This document shows, one piece after another, positions 22,430 through 35,744 of a stretch of DNA of 64,000 nucleotides; position 1 is the stretch's first letter, and each line of letters opens with the position of its first letter. The notes below the pieces were generated by a model. That model was not told the DNA's origin, searched no databases, and saw nothing but the letters and a program-made list of their open reading frames with translations. Origin of the DNA: Sipunculus nudus (Eukaryota; Annelida; Sipuncula; Golfingiida; Sipunculidae); contig CM049309.1 of assembly GCA_026874595.1 (NCBI GenBank), forward strand, positions 1,464,076-1,528,075. Direction: 5' to 3'. The position numbers were made by a program, and so were the translations under genes.

Positions 22430-22860
22430 AATACTAGTGTTGTTTGATCATAATCGATCAATGACAGCATATAATTATAAATCAGCAACCAGTGATCCAT
22501 TAGTAGTTGCTTTTGGAAGTGTTCAGAATCAGTTGTAATTTTATGATCATCAGTAAAAATTAGGTAGCCTCTGGGGGATTTCTGATCAAATATAGATCTG
22601 AACATCCTCTCAATGGATAAACAGGCCTACATAATGGCTAACTTATGTAATAACTCTATAGCCAACATTTTTTTTTAACTTAGGTGTAAATCGATTAGTG
22701 AACACAGATTGTTCTATTGTGCATGAATTTGATAAAAGCATACCTTCCATCATTATATAGCCCAAACTTTGTGAAAAACCTTTGTGTAATCGATTTTGGC
22801 AATGCAAGATTGATCATCAGACAGTTTGCATCAGCCAACTGATCATCTATTAAAATAATT
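22430..22860 (+). repeat. Interspersed repeat, copy 1 (relative at 38.99-39.40 kb)
   Basis: Shares in the same order GAATCAGTTGTAATTT, ATCAGTAAAA, AGGCCTACAT, AACTTAGGT, GCATAC and TGTAATCGAT...TGGCA with 38990-39400. The edges carry GATCATAATCGATCA-type motifs like those of the hAT element at 13.8 kb, so an old hAT-related MITE is likely. Confidence 0.5.
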
Positions 22861-23801
22861 CATTGGTCCCAACATGAGTCAGTCAGTACCCATTAAAAAC
22901 TGTGTTAAGTAAATTTCTTTTATAGATAATAGTACTTAGTAAAAATAATCTTTAAATCAGTTTACACATGATTAACATAACTATACCCTTTTTGCACTCA
23001 AAGGAATGTTACACTATACCTTAACATGCTTGGAGCCATTTGCAGTAGATGGTACAACAAGTCAGTATTATAATCAATATTTCCTAATTATTAAAGAGCA
23101 ACCCCTTTCCACATATTTGGCTGGAAGATGAGCTGTACTTTCCTGCTAAAATGTCACTCAATATATATATATAGTTATTTATTTATTTATTAAAAGTGCC
23201 TTTGAGTCATGTTTTCTTGGCCAGTGCAAGCCTGACATAATGAAAATTTCCCATCCTGATAATGTATTAACCTGTTTTGATGCCATTCTGGTACAATATC
23301 CCCATAAAATTACTCCCAGATTTTTTAAATGACTCAGTTGGAATACTGGAAACAAGTTTTTAGGACTTATGTGATGAACGTATCAGGATAACTAAGTATT
23401 ATGTAAGATGAGTCCAGTGTGTATCATAGTGCTGGTCTTGTGCACTTCAGGGCAATGACATTAATTTTTACAAAATTTTACAGTAACAGTTTTTTGCCAT
23501 TACAGCTTCATGGTCATCAAGCATTTTGGCTCTCCTGGCATAATTAGGGAAACATTATGTCTTACTCTTACTGTCTTACTCTGACATTCTTCATTTATAT
23601 TCTGTAACAAACCACAAAACAAAATAACATGGGTTAACTTAGAGGACAACCCTACTAGGTAAAGTGGATTATATTAATTATATTAAATTCACTACATCTC
23701 TTGTATACCTACCTGGGGTTGTAACAATGCATTGATCGGTGCACCAGTACAACGTGATGATGTTTTGTTACAGCCCCTTACCTTTACAAAGAAAATGTAG
23801 T

Positions 23802-23969
23802 TACAGTGAAACCTGTGTTATGAGACCATCCATAGGACTGGCCAAAAGTGGTCATCATTCACAGGTGGTCTTATTAGATAGGTCAGTTATAACCAATTTT
23901 TACTTTGCTTTTGGTTCACACAATGGTGGTCTTAATATACAGATGGTCTTTCAGATACAATCCACTGTA
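23802..23969. mobile_element. Short MITE, TACAGTG ends
   Basis: The ends TACAGTGAAACCTGT and the inverse of TACAATCCACTGTA are complementary over the outer bases. The interior has repeated GTGGTC and GGTGGTCTTA motifs. A related copy is at 39714-39879, and degenerate GTCTGTTACAGACAGG sequence follows at about 24.4 kb. Confidence 0.6.
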
Positions 23970-25059
23970 CTGAAACATTAAACATTAGAAATTCAGTGAA
24001 AGCCAAGTCAGTTCCTTATAATAGACAACCTTTAATGACTAACTATTATGTTACCCTAGGTGATCAAGTCTTAAGCCTCGGTCAGACAGTGACAGGTGAC
24101 AGGTGACAGGTCTGTGCAGTGTCTGGCAGTCACCAGTGATCTCAATGTAAATTGAGAGATTATTGAAAAGCCTTGCTCTCTGGTATCTAGCAGAACGCAG
24201 CCTCACTCTGAGCCTGGAAGTGACTGACTTAAATGCAGCCAGTCCTTTGGTTATCCAGTGGGTACAAATATTATTAAACAAATCGTGCACACTTAAAATT
24301 GTACCTTATTAGATGATAGAGGGGTGTCAGTATCAGAGAGGTTATGGGCCCCAGGTTATACATCTTTGAAATCTGGATAACAGGTATCTAAGGTGCCTAA
24401 AATAGAGAGGTGTCTGTTACAGACAGGTGCCCAGAATGAAAGGTTTCCTTCTGTATTGTAATACTAAAAACAATCTTTAATTGTGAATATGATATTTTAA
24501 TTAAAATTCAAAGTTAATCATTAAATGGATCTGTTAGGCTTTGTTCGATTTTGTCTGTTAGGCCTAATATAGTTTAGAGTCAAAGCTACAATTTGGTGAG
24601 CACAGTCTTGATGGAAATCACATTTTGGTCCGAGAATAGATTGGTGGGTGTCCAGGGTGATATAATTGATTGATTCCTGGAGCCCCAATGATACCTTAAA
24701 CCTGTGTGATAAACTGATTGACCTTGCATGCCTGGAGTGTGAGGCTTTGGCTTAGGTTGGTGGACCAGATAGAAATGTGTTTGGGACTGTGAGTTAAGCA
24801 TGTATAACAACACCAGCTTTTGAATTACTGTCGCTGGAAGTGGAAACCGTAATCAATTATTCAAGAATTCAGATCTCAGGCCATCGGAGTTCATTGCTTC
24901 CAGTCTCAGGATCCCTAGTTTTGTCAATATCTGGACTTAATATTAAAACCATCTGGTTAGTTTTATACTCAGCCATAGATCAGAACTGGAGGCTTCATAT
25001 CAGCATGTGACAAAAGATGGCTGGAGCTGTCACTGCTGGGGATGTAAGACAATCAGCCT

Positions 25060-25075
25060 CCCCCCCCCCCCCCCC
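25060..25075. repeat. Poly(C) run, 16 bases
   Basis: Homopolymer in intron 1. Confidence 0.9.
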
Positions 25076-25421
25076 ACATAATACTTAACAGGATGCTCAG
25101 CTTCTCTCCATGCTTACCCTACCCCTGACATTGTAGCATTAAATTAATCTTTGAAATTCTGTTGTGTACCTTTTTAGAGATACTATTAAAAATAACTGAC
25201 CACATGTATTATAAATTATGAGTGTCCTTTCAAACAAACACACATGCATTATTTGATAAAAGTAATGTTTATTGACATGCAAGTAATTTAATTACCTCCA
25301 CCAAGGGAGAGATGTTTTCACCCTGATGTGTTTGTTTTGCTTGGAGGGCTAGGACACAGACAAGGGACAAAACCTTTATATTTTGTTGCAGTTCAGTTAC
25401 AGCATAGAACAATATTAAAGG

Positions 25422-25706
25422 TAAAGCTAAGATTCCTTATGTACAGAATGCGGTATGCTGCATGCTGAATGGGTGGTGAGAGATTTCATATGAACCTGCA
25501 CGGCTGCATGTGTGTTTTCTATGTGTTGCCCCTGGATACCATGTGGAACCTTAAAAAATTGCAACATGCAGCCATTCGTTTTGTGGGATATATGAATTCC
25601 ACATGCCATACCCACGCATAAGGAATTTCTCCTTATTTATTTAGTCAATACCAATTTTATACCCATTCCGCATCCTGCATTTCGTACATAAGGAATCTTA
25701 GCTTTA
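25422..25706. mobile_element. 285-bp MITE with perfect 23-bp terminal inverted repeats
   Basis: The left end TAAAGCTAAGATTCC... and the right end ...GGAATCTTAGCTTTA are perfect inverse copies for 23 bases, then continue imperfectly with GAATGCGG/CCGCAT. A second internal inverted pair (GCATGCTGAATG / GCAGCCATTCG) makes the whole unit self-complementary. The target duplication is ambiguous. Confidence 0.85.
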
Positions 25707-26818
25707 TTTTGTCTTGGCAGAGATATGCACTCTACTAAGTGCCCTCTAGTTTCTTTATGGAATTAGTTCTTGTTACTGTGGTTGTACTGTTCACCTGATA
25801 CCAATAAATATATTGAATGGGGAGGGGACAGTTGTCATCTTGAGCATTAAGATGGGGAGGAGATGTTAACGAGGGGGGGGGGGTTTGAATGTGTCTGCAC
25901 CACGTCTTGTGGTTGTAAGCAGGAAAATTGGATCTTTATACTTATTAAAGATAAAAACTTTTCATTAAGCCAGGCTGATGTAATTTGTTCTTTACAGAGA
26001 TGAATATAAACATTTGATTGGAATCTTGAATGTAACATTATTGGTTGGTGACCTGAAACTTTGATGACTCAAGATGCCATTTGTTGCCATCTCTTGGTCC
26101 TTAAAAATTGCAATTTATTTGAAGATGTGTGGTTAATGATCATAATTCTACCTTTAATTGCTGTTTGATTTAGTTTCCTTTCCTAACTTTTCTTGCAAAT
26201 AGTTAAATTGACCAGTATAAAATATGGTGTATATCAAAATAAGGTGTACAATCATATACAAAATTAAATCTTTCATCCTTGATGAAATGTAAATCTGATT
26301 GATATTGGCATTTCATTATTTATAACATGGGGCTAGGGAGATTGCTGTCATTTGGCAGTCTCAAAAATAGAGGTGAACATGCATGAAAATTGGATTTAGT
26401 TTTTTATTTCAGAGGGTGACAGACATGGTGGAGGTTTCCCTTAGGAGTGAATAACTTTAAAAAAAGCTAATCTATTAACTGATAACTAATCTAAATTGAA
26501 GATAGTTAAATGCTGCAATACAAATATTCTCTACCTTCAGTAGTTAAAATTGAGTGGGTGAATATTGTTCCCACTGTTCTTTCTAAATACATTATGATCG
26601 TGTTAATAATTCACACAATTTAGCAAATATCAACCTAATTTATATACACTAGATATATTTTTTTCTGTTTGCTAAATTTCAGTCACCTTATTTCAATGAC
26701 TTTAGTTCAGGTATCTTAATAGATGTTTCAGGGCCTTTTTTCCTTAATATTTAGTATGTTTTAAATTCTAGGTCCAATGTTACAATATGTGCAAATATTT
26801 TAATGGATGACTGGGGGT

Positions 26819-26838
26819 GGGGGGGGGGGGGGGGGGGG
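26819..26838. repeat. Poly(G) run, 20 bases
   Basis: Uninterrupted G run, likely length-variable. Confidence 0.9.
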
Positions 26839-27239
26839 TTACAGACCAAAAGCCCCAACTTATGATAAATGATAAATAACTTTAAAATAACAAATAAAAT
26901 TTTGAATTTACAGGTCTTGGATCACAAGCTTAACATTGTGTAACATATATATTAATTGATTATTGATTAAGTTTTTTTTTTAGTTTGTTGAGTTAATGCA
27001 CATGTTCTGAAAGCTTTATTTGTAGTTTTTGGCCAATGTTTAACATGATTATTTTATAATTATATTTTAGACATTTCACATAAGAGGTAAAATAACAAAA
27101 CAAATATGACAGGAGTCCAACCAGTAATATTTTCATAGAGTATGAAGTAAATTCATAAAATATTAATTATTATAGACTTACAATGTTTTACAAATTCTTT
27201 AAATTGATTAAAAGCCAGCTAGGTAAATATAGTGTAATT

Positions 27240-27565
27240 GAAGCCAGCCTTGGAGTAGATTAGGATTCTGATCTGGGCTGGTCCAGTTTAAAATCAGTCC
27301 ACCACAGGATTGTTAACCTGACCGGCCCTGATCAAAATTCTAATCACGGCTGGCCCAGTTTAAAATCAGTCCAGAACAGATTCAAATTCAAGTCTTCACT
27401 ACAGGATTTTAATCTGGGCCGGCCCAGATCAAAATTTTAATTTGGGTTGGCCCAGTTTAAAACTGGTCTGGCCCAGATTAGAATTTTGATCTGGGCTGGT
27501 CCAAATCAAAATTTTGATCTGGGCTGACCCTGTTTTAAATTGGGCCAGATTCTAATCTGGGCTCG
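27240..27565. repeat. Self-complementary CTGGGC/GCCCAG repeat, copy 1
   Basis: Alternating forward and inverted versions of a roughly 50-bp unit built from GATCTGGGCTGGTCC and AATTTTGATC. It ends in ATCTGGGCTCGACATATAT, matching the TATATGTCAAGGCCCAGAT end of the copies at 28.17 and 30.03 kb. Confidence 0.65.
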
Positions 27566-28167
27566 ACATATATATTATAGAAATTCAAATGGGCATTATG
27601 ATTTGTATTCATGAACCTGCTGAAGTAAGTTCACTTATTAAAGTATAAATATATGAATATAGATTTGGCAAGGGCAAACATTACAACATATGTGACAAAA
27701 AATTTTTTTTCTTACAAATATTTATAGCAGCTTTTAGAGAAAAAAGCAGAAGAAAAAGTATATGTTTACTGTGTCACAGCCGGTCCTGCTGGGACAAACA
27801 TAACAATATCGTCCCCCTGCAGGCCACCTCAAAAGTGTCTGTCTGCTGACAAGGTGTCAGAGAAATTATCGCAGACCACAAATCATTCATGGAAAATAAG
27901 TTTTCTCCAATACACATCAGAAGGATATAAATGCAGCCGCCATGCTCTGTATGGTGAACATGACAGAAATAAATGACTCTAAAAGGCCAGTATTGGAGAA
28001 CTGTATGTATGGTGTGGCAACTATTTTTATTCATTTTACTTCAGATCAATGAACATGCCATCTTTATGTTATTGTACAGAAATGTTGAAAACTTAATCTA
28101 AAGTGAAACCAAGAATTTCTTCACATAATTTATTATCTATATTATCTATATTTATTATATATATATA

Positions 28168-28405
28168 TGTCAAGGCCCAGATCGCGATCTGGACGGATCT
28201 TAGATCTGTCCAGCCCAAATTGCAATCGCAGTTCAGGCCGGCCCAAACTGCAATCGTAATCCAGGCTGGCCAGATCTTAGATCCGTCCAGCCTAGATTGC
28301 AATCGCAGTTTAGTCCGGCCCAGACTGCGATCCTGTCTTTCTTGCTTCAGGATTGCAATCTGGTCTGGACAGATCTAAGATCAGTCCAGCCCGTATTGCG
28401 ATCCA
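28168..28405 (+). repeat. Self-complementary GATCTTAGATC repeat, copy 2
   Basis: Begins TATGTCAAGGCCCAGATCGCGATCTGG, which contains a perfect 16-bp palindrome (28177-28192). Inverted units with GATCTTAGATC and ATTGCAATCGCAGTT follow. Any RNA from it would fold strongly. Confidence 0.7.
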
Positions 28406-28592
28406 TGCTTTTACGATAACAGGAGTGAAACATTGGTTGTTTTACCAACTCATTTGGTTTTGCATTGTACCATTTTCCCATAATAAATACAATTATAATA
28501 CAGAAAGGCAATTTTCACTCATTCATATCTCAGGAGTGAAACATGGGATGTTTCACCAACTCATTTAGTATTGCATGGTTGTTGAAAGAAGG

Positions 28593-29400
28593 AAACAAGG
28601 AACCCATGGGTTTTATATGCTCACAAAATATGATTTGGAAGAGGAGGTAGGCAAGTGCAGATTTTGTGTGGTAATATAAGCTGCATTATGAGCTGATGGT
28701 ATTTAACTCAAGTTATGTAAGATTATGATAATATCCTTGGAGACAGGGAAGAGGATTGATGTCATTTATATTATATACAGTTGGAAATGGAGTGCTGTTT
28801 TCACATAGGTTTTGATCTGGCCATATAACTTTATCTAAATTGCAGTAGAATTATTTGAAAAAAAAACCTGTCCATTATCAGTCATGGTAATTCTGATTTT
28901 TACAAATGAGAACTTTTATTTAATAATTACTGGTTATTCCTACCCAAGAATAAAACTTAAATGATATAACTATTTATTACAAATTAATAACAAATATTGT
29001 GTCAAATATAATTTAAATTAAAAATAATAACAGCATCATATGAAAAGATCTTTTAATAATATAATTGAAATAAATGATTATTAAAATAATATTATAGAAT
29101 ATATTCATGAATACATTCATGATTACATTTTTGAAAGTATTTGCATTTGTATTCAAATACTTTCATTTATACCTGTATTCCTATTTTTATGCATGAAATT
29201 ATGGAGTACATATATTCATATTCGCATTCAAATATATTTGCAAAGTATTCTTATCATGTCTGGTATTTATTCAGTTTCAGCAAAACAAAGTTCTTGAGAA
29301 TACAGAATTTACAAATTTCACAAATTGATCATAAGTATGATCATAATGATCATCAGTACCTAGTTTTATGGCTTTAATTTATATTTAAACATAAAACTAT
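28593..29400 (-). mobile_element. Helitron-like TTAGCTCAG family, truncated inverted copy
   Basis: AAACAAGGAACCCATGGG is the inverse of the family's terminal CCCATGGGTCCCTTGTT. The following bases are the inverse of the last roughly 0.75 kb of the element as seen at 16.3-17.0 kb, with substitutions and small indels. The 5' hairpin end is missing. Confidence 0.7.
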
Positions 29401-29867
29401 TATATTCACTTTGAACTACCTTCTCATCAATCTAAGCACTAGACATAGCAAAAGTCTTATGACAATTATCAACATTACAGAAATCATAACGAGAACTTTT
29501 CTAAGATCTGATTTTTTATCATATTTAAATATTATTATTTAAAAAAATGTTAAAAAAATTAAAAGCAATCTCAGCTATGAAACCATTATAAGAATAAAAA
29601 ATAACTCAAGCATAAGAACACCCTATAAATTGTACAAGGAGAAAACTAGAGATGGGCAAGTTTAATTTTATTAACATAAATTGAGGAACCAGCAATACAG
29701 ATTTTGATTATTTACATAGTCTTGTGACAGCTGATACAGCCACGAGTCTCAATATTATTGGTGAAAAATATTGACATATTTAATCAGTACTTGTCTGAGT
29801 AAAATTTTGACATATTTTATTTTTTTTTTAAATTTTAAAATAACTATAAATTAACAAGCTGAAATAC

Positions 29868-30035
29868 TTGGATCGCATGGATCGCAATATGGGCTGGTCA
29901 AGTTTAGGATCGCAATCGCAATATAGGCTGGACAGATCTAAGATCTGGCCAGCCTGGATTGCGATTGCAGTTTGGCCCGGCCTGAACAGATCTAAGATCC
30001 TTCCAGATCCCAATCTGGGCCTTGACATATACACA
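29868..30035 (-). repeat. Self-complementary GATCTTAGATC repeat, copy 3 (inverted)
   Basis: Inverse orientation of the 28.17 kb copy. It ends in AATCTGGGCCTTGACATAT and abuts the left end of the pogo-like element. Confidence 0.7.
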
Positions 30036-30047
30036 TATATATATACA

Positions 30048-31205
30048 CAGTCGCGACTTGACATTCCGACCCTTAACAATCCAAAAACCTTGCAATCCGA
30101 CGGTATTTTGTAAAAACGAACGGGAACCACAGAAATAAGCCTTGACAAACCAACAGCCTTGGTTTCCACTCCGACATGATATTTACCGACACAAACAAGG
30201 ATATCGACATATTTTCTGACTTGGCAATCTGACCGGTACATGGTCCATTGATGGTCAGTCGTCGGGCTTGTGGACACAGAACCCAGATCAATTAGGCGTG
30301 AAATCCAGCGATGGTTTTTGTTCTAATCATACACTAGAGCCAATTACTGAGTCAATTTGTTTCCCTAATTAAGTCAGTTTGGAACCGAATGTGGCGGACA
30401 TGAAATTCTCAATCTGTAGAACACGTGGTGGGTGGAGAACGAGGTCGTCCAGTTACTCAACAGTGCTGACCACGTGACCGCAGAGGAATACCTCACATTT
30501 GACGACATATAGCCCACGGAAGCAGTGCCGACGGCCACTGATATTGTGTCAATTGTCAAAGAAGACGGAGGTGACAGTGACAGCAAGTCCTAGGGAGAAG
30601 AGGATCCTCCTAAACCAAAACTCTCTGAGACCTGATTTGGGGAATAACGTGAGAAACAGGGCAACGGTATAGGGAGGAGCCGGGCTTTGCTGCAGGGGAC
30701 GTTAATGCCGCCCACAGACTGCTTAGAAAAGTCTAAAAGTCAGTGAAAACCAAATAAAAGATCCGTATACCAGACAGTTATGTTTGCTTCTTTAGACGTA
30801 CATGAGCTCAGTAGATCAACCGCTGGTTCATTTATTGTATACATGTAGTTAACGTTTGTTCAGAAATATAATCATGTCTCATAATGGAAGAATCTGCATT
30901 GGTCTTTTATCTTGACAAGCGTTGTATATTTAGACAAGTATATAAGAAATGAAACAGTACTCCATGACGGATGTTGTATTTTCTAATTCACATATATCAT
31001 AACAATATTATAAACGTTTTTTATCACAAAATATTTAATGAATACTAACAAATCCTCCTCCAAACATTTAGGTCACAATGTATCTTGACCCCCCCGTCAG
31101 CTTTATTGATTTGACAATCCGACAGCCTTGCAATCCGACATAAATTAGAGTATTACATTTATTTTCAGGTATTACATTTATTGTCGGATTATCAAGTCAC
31201 GACTG
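30048..31205 (+). mobile_element. pogo/Tigger-like DNA transposon, internally deleted
   Basis: The left end CAGTCGCGACTTGACATTCC and the right end (inverse CAGTCGTGACTTGATAATCC) are about 85% identical. Subterminal CAATCCGAC motifs repeat inside both ends. TA lies next to the right end; the left has TA plus two extra bases. The length of 1.16 kb is shorter than an autonomous element, and a C-terminal transposase remnant is present on the + strand. Confidence 0.75.
30426..30593 (+). pseudogene. C-terminal remnant of a pogo/Tigger-family transposase
   Basis: One frame reads VVQLLNSADHVTAEEYLTFD, then DI, a stop at 30510-30512, then PTEAVPTATDIVSIVKEDGG and an acidic Ser/Asp tail to TAG at 30591. 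Acidic segments with PT...TD-x-IV are typical of the C-terminus of jerky/Tigger/CENP-B-like transposases. The DDE catalytic core and the DNA-binding domain are absent. Confidence 0.5.
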
Positions 31206-31303
31206 TATATATATATTTGCCTTGAAATACCCAGATGAACTTAAAATGTTTATCTGGGTGTTTTATCCAGCAATACAAATTATAAAAAGACTAGAAACTA
31301 TTT

Positions 31304-31517
31304 GTATCCCCAGACAAAGTCGGGGGATACTATGTTTTCATACTGGTCCCGCCACCGCCGGGTGAGAGGAGGACGCCTTTTTAAATGAGGACATGACCTT
31401 GACTAGGAGAGTGTCATTGACCTTGAATAGGTCCAATTTTGGGGAAAATCACACAAATTCTTAAATATCTCAAGAAATCTTGCATGGATTGATCCCAAAA
31501 TCAAGTTGATGGAAGAT
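31304..31517 (+). mobile_element. 5' end of a Helitron-like element (GTATCSCCAGAC type), truncated
   Basis: The hairpin GTATCCCCAGAC-AAA-GTCGGGGGATAC is followed by TATGTTTT. The next roughly 150 bp match 45.36-45.50 kb (GACCTTGACTAGGAGAGTG, TTTTGGGGAAAATCACACAA, ATCTCAAGAAATCTT). It stops where the 41-bp minisatellite begins; no 3' end was found. Confidence 0.65.
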
Positions 31518-31523
31518 CATGAA

Positions 31524-34405
31524 TATGCACATATCCTGTAGGTATAAATGTTTCTCCTGCATGCACATATCCTGTAGGTATAAATGTACCAGAACTTCTC
31601 CATGCACATATCCTGTAGGTATAAATGTACTGGGGCTTCTACATGTACATATCCTGCAGGTATAAAAGTTACATGGCTTCTACATGCATATATCCTGCAG
31701 GTATAAATGTACCAGAGCTTCTCCATGCACATGTCCTGTAGGTATAAATGTTACACGGCTTCTACATGCACATATCCTGTAGGTATAAATGTTTCTCCTA
31801 CATGCACATATCTTGTAGGTATAAATGTACTGGGGCTTCTACATGCACATTTACTGTAGGTATAAATGTTACAGGGCTTCTACATGCATATATCCTGCAG
31901 GTATAAATGTACCAGAGCTTCTCCATGCACATATCCTGTAGGTATAAATGTTACACGGCTTCTACATGCACATATCTTGTAGGTATAAATGTTACATGGC
32001 TTCTACATGCACATATCCTGTAGATATAAATGTTACAGGGCTTCTACATGCATATATCCTGCAGGTATAAATGTACCAGAGCTTCTCCATGCACATATCC
32101 TGTAGGTATAAATGTTACAGGGCTTCTACATGCACATATCCTGTAGGTATAAATGTTACATGGCTTCTACATGCACATATCCTGTAGGTATAAAAGTTAC
32201 ATGGCTTCTACATGCACATATCCTGTAGGTATAAAAGTTACATGGTTTCTACATGCACATATCCTGTAGGTATAAAAGTTACATGGCTTCTACATGCACA
32301 TATCCTGTAGGTATAAATGTTACATGGCTTCTACATGCACATATCCTGTAGGTATAAAAGTTACATGGCTTCTACATGCACATATCCTGTAGGTATAAAA
32401 GTTACATGGCTTCTACATGCACATATCCTGTAGGTATAAAAGTTACATGGTTTCTCCATGCACATATCCTGTAGGTATAAATGTTACGGGGCTTCTACAT
32501 GCACATATCCTGTAGATATAAATGTTACACGGCTTCTACATGCACATATCCTGTAGGTATAAATGTACCAGAGCTTCTCCATGCACATATCCTGTAGGTA
32601 TAAATGTTACAGGGCTTCTACATGCACATATCCTGCAGGTATAAATGTTACGGGGCTTCTACATGCACATATCCTGTAGGTATAAATGTTACAGGGCTTC
32701 TACATGCACATATCCTGTAGGTATAAATGTACCAGAGCTTCTCCATGCACATATCCTGTAGGTATAAATGTTACATGGCTTCTGCATGCACATATCCTGT
32801 AGGTATAAAAGTTACATGGTTTCTACATGCACATATCCTGTAGGTATAAATGTACCACAGCTTCTACATGCACATATCCTGTAGGTATAAATGTTACAGG
32901 GCTTCTACATGTACATATCCTGTAGGTATAAATGTTACATGGCTTCTACATGTACATATCCTGTAGGTATAAAAGTTACATGGTTTCTACATGCACATAT
33001 CCTGTAGGTATAAATGTACCACAGCTTCTACATGTACATATCCTGTAGGTATAAATGTTACAGGGCTTCTACATGTACATATCCTGTAGGTATAAAAGTT
33101 ACATGGCTTCTACATGCACATATCCTGTAGGTATAAAAGTTACATGGTTTCTACATGCACATATCCTGTAGGTATAAAAGTTACATGGCTTCTACATGCA
33201 CATATCCTGTAGGTATAAATGTTACATGGCTTCTACATGCACATATCCTGTAGGTATAAAAGTTACATGGCTTCTACATGCACATATCCTGTAGGTATAA
33301 AAGTTACATGGCTTCTACATGCACATATCCTGTAGGTATAAAAGTTACATGGTTTCTCCATGCACATATCCTGTAGGTATAAATGTTACGGGGCTTCTAC
33401 ATGCACATATCCTGTAGATATAAATGTTACACGGCTTCTACATGCACATATCCTGTAGGTATAAATGTACCAGAGCTTCTCCATGCACATATCCTGTAGG
33501 TATAAATGTTACAGGGCTTCTACATGCACATATCCTGCAGGTATAAATGTTACGGGGCTTCTACATGCACATATCCTGTAGGTATAAATGTTACAGGGCT
33601 TCTCCATGCACATATCCTGTAGTTATAAATGTACCAGAGCTTCTCCATGCACATATCCTGTAGGTATAAATGTTACATGGCTTCTGCATGCACATATCCT
33701 GTAGGTATAAAAGTTACATGGTTTCTACATGCACATATCCTGTAGGTATAAATGTACCACAGCTTCTACATGCACATATCCTGTAGGTATAAATGTTACA
33801 GGGCTTCTACATGTACATATCCTGTAGGTATAAATGTTACATGGCTTCTACATGTACATATCCTGTTGGTATAAATGTTACATGGCTTCTACATGCACAT
33901 ATCCTGTAGGTATAAAAGTTACATGGTTTCTACATGCACATATCCTGTAGGTATAAATGTACCACAGCTTCTACATGCACATATCCTGTAGGTATAAAAG
34001 TTACATGGTTTCTACATGCACATATCCTGTAGGTATAAATGTTACAGGGCTTCTACATGCACATATCCTGTAGGTATAAAAGTTACACGGCTTCTACATG
34101 CACATATCCTGTAGGTATAAATGTTACATGGCTTCTGCATGCACATATCCTGTAGGTATAAAAGTTACATGGTTTCTACATGCACATATCCTGTAGGTAT
34201 AAATGTACCACAGCTTCTACATGCACATATCCTGTAGGTATAAATGTTACATGGCTTCTACATTCACATATCCTGTAGGTATAAATGTACCAGGGCTTTT
34301 ACATGCACATATCCTGTAGATATAAATGCACCGGGGCTTCTACATGCATATATCCTGTAGATATAAATGTACCAGGGCTTATATATGCATATAACTTGTA
34401 GATAT
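31524..34405. repeat. 41-bp minisatellite, about 70 copies, with higher-order structure
   Basis: The unit reads ATGCACATATCCTGTAGGTA, then TAAATGTTACATGGCTTCTAC or close variants (GTACCAGAGCTTCTCC, AAAGTTACATGGTTTCTAC). A block of monomer variants at about 32175-32970 recurs at about 33077-33872, offset by exactly 902 bp (22 units), for example the GTAGATATAAATGTTACACGG variant at 32512 and 33414. Copies near the right edge are more decayed. It interrupts nothing coding. Confidence 0.95.
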
Positions 34406-35744
34406 CAACGTTGTGAAGAGGGTAAAGTTGTCATTCAAGTATGTTCAATGATACGCTGGACCTCCAGTTGGTTCTCCCTCTATTTTATCCTCATGTTTGG
34501 AAATACTGCCATTGGAAATTTATCATTATCTCCTTAAAGCCTTAATTTTAGCTGTTTATCAATCTGGACTCATGAATTAATTAATAAAATAACAAACAAT
34601 GATAAAGACATAAACCTCCTATTAGGGAAAATAAATAAGATATGTAGAACTTCATGGTTAATTATGCTTTGAGCAATTGCTGAGTGTCACCATCACATGG
34701 AGTTCTATTGCTGTTTATCAATGAGGATGGATTTAAATACAGGAATCACAGGTGGATGTCTTATATAAAACCTGTCCAGCTTTGGTTTTAACTGCTGGAC
34801 TGGCCTTTTTCACAGTAGAGAATTTCTTATGCAGTAGCTGAGTCTGGAGCACACCCATTGGTTTGTATTTAGTCATTCTCATGTAGAAGCTTTCAACATC
34901 CTGATGTTTTTCTTTTCCTTTGTAGTTTCCCAGAAGTCTACACTTTATTGCTAATTGATGAATCCAGCTGAAAGTTGTTTATTACTTGTTGTAAAATACA
35001 CCAGCTGGTGTTATGTATTGTAGGCCCAGGTTTTGGCTGTATATATATAACCAGTAAGAATTAGGAAAAATGTTTACTGGAAATGCGTTAATTGAGAGAT
35101 AGAAAGAAATATACATTTATTTCAATATTGAAATTTCATGGCACTCTTTATAACGACCATGTGTAACAAAAAACTATGGTGTTGGTAAGGTCAACCTTTG
35201 TTTACTTTTGACTCCAACAAACTCTTTGATGAAAGTATTTGCATAATTTATGTTTCATTTTATAGATGAAATCAAATTTGTGGTCATTTGCAAAGATTCA
35301 TTGAAAGATTTCAAAGTACCACTTGTTAGATTTTGCCTTACTCCTGTTCGACACATTCAGCAATATGTACAAAAAGTATATATAAGTGCAGAAATAATTA
35401 ACATACCGTGGGGTAATGACTACTTCTTTTCAGACTTTTTGACTCCAAGTATTCATCCCAGTTTTTTTGCTGGCAACATCAATTTTCTGACTTGTTAGAC
35501 CAAGGGCTACATGAAAATACCCATTAAAGTAAATCACAAGGGGGGTGCACTATGACCCCCACTAGCCCTTAGCCTAGGTGTTTAAGTACTGTTGAATGCT
35601 CCATCCCTCTATTTCTATCTCCTTTTCTCTCTACATCCAACCCTCCTTGCTGCCCACACTGTTTCCTTCTCCGAACTCCATCACCAATGTCAGCCTCAGT
35701 AAAAGGGAAAAAGATGAATCAGATATTTTCATATTTTTATATAT

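Noticed and set aside
29828-30277. 149-codon - frame
   Set aside because: It runs across the GATCTTAGATC repeat and the pogo-like terminal repeat; composite of repeat sequence.
31524-34405. CRISPR-like regular spacing of the 41-bp array
   Set aside because: Whole units repeat without unique spacers and the setting is a eukaryotic intron.
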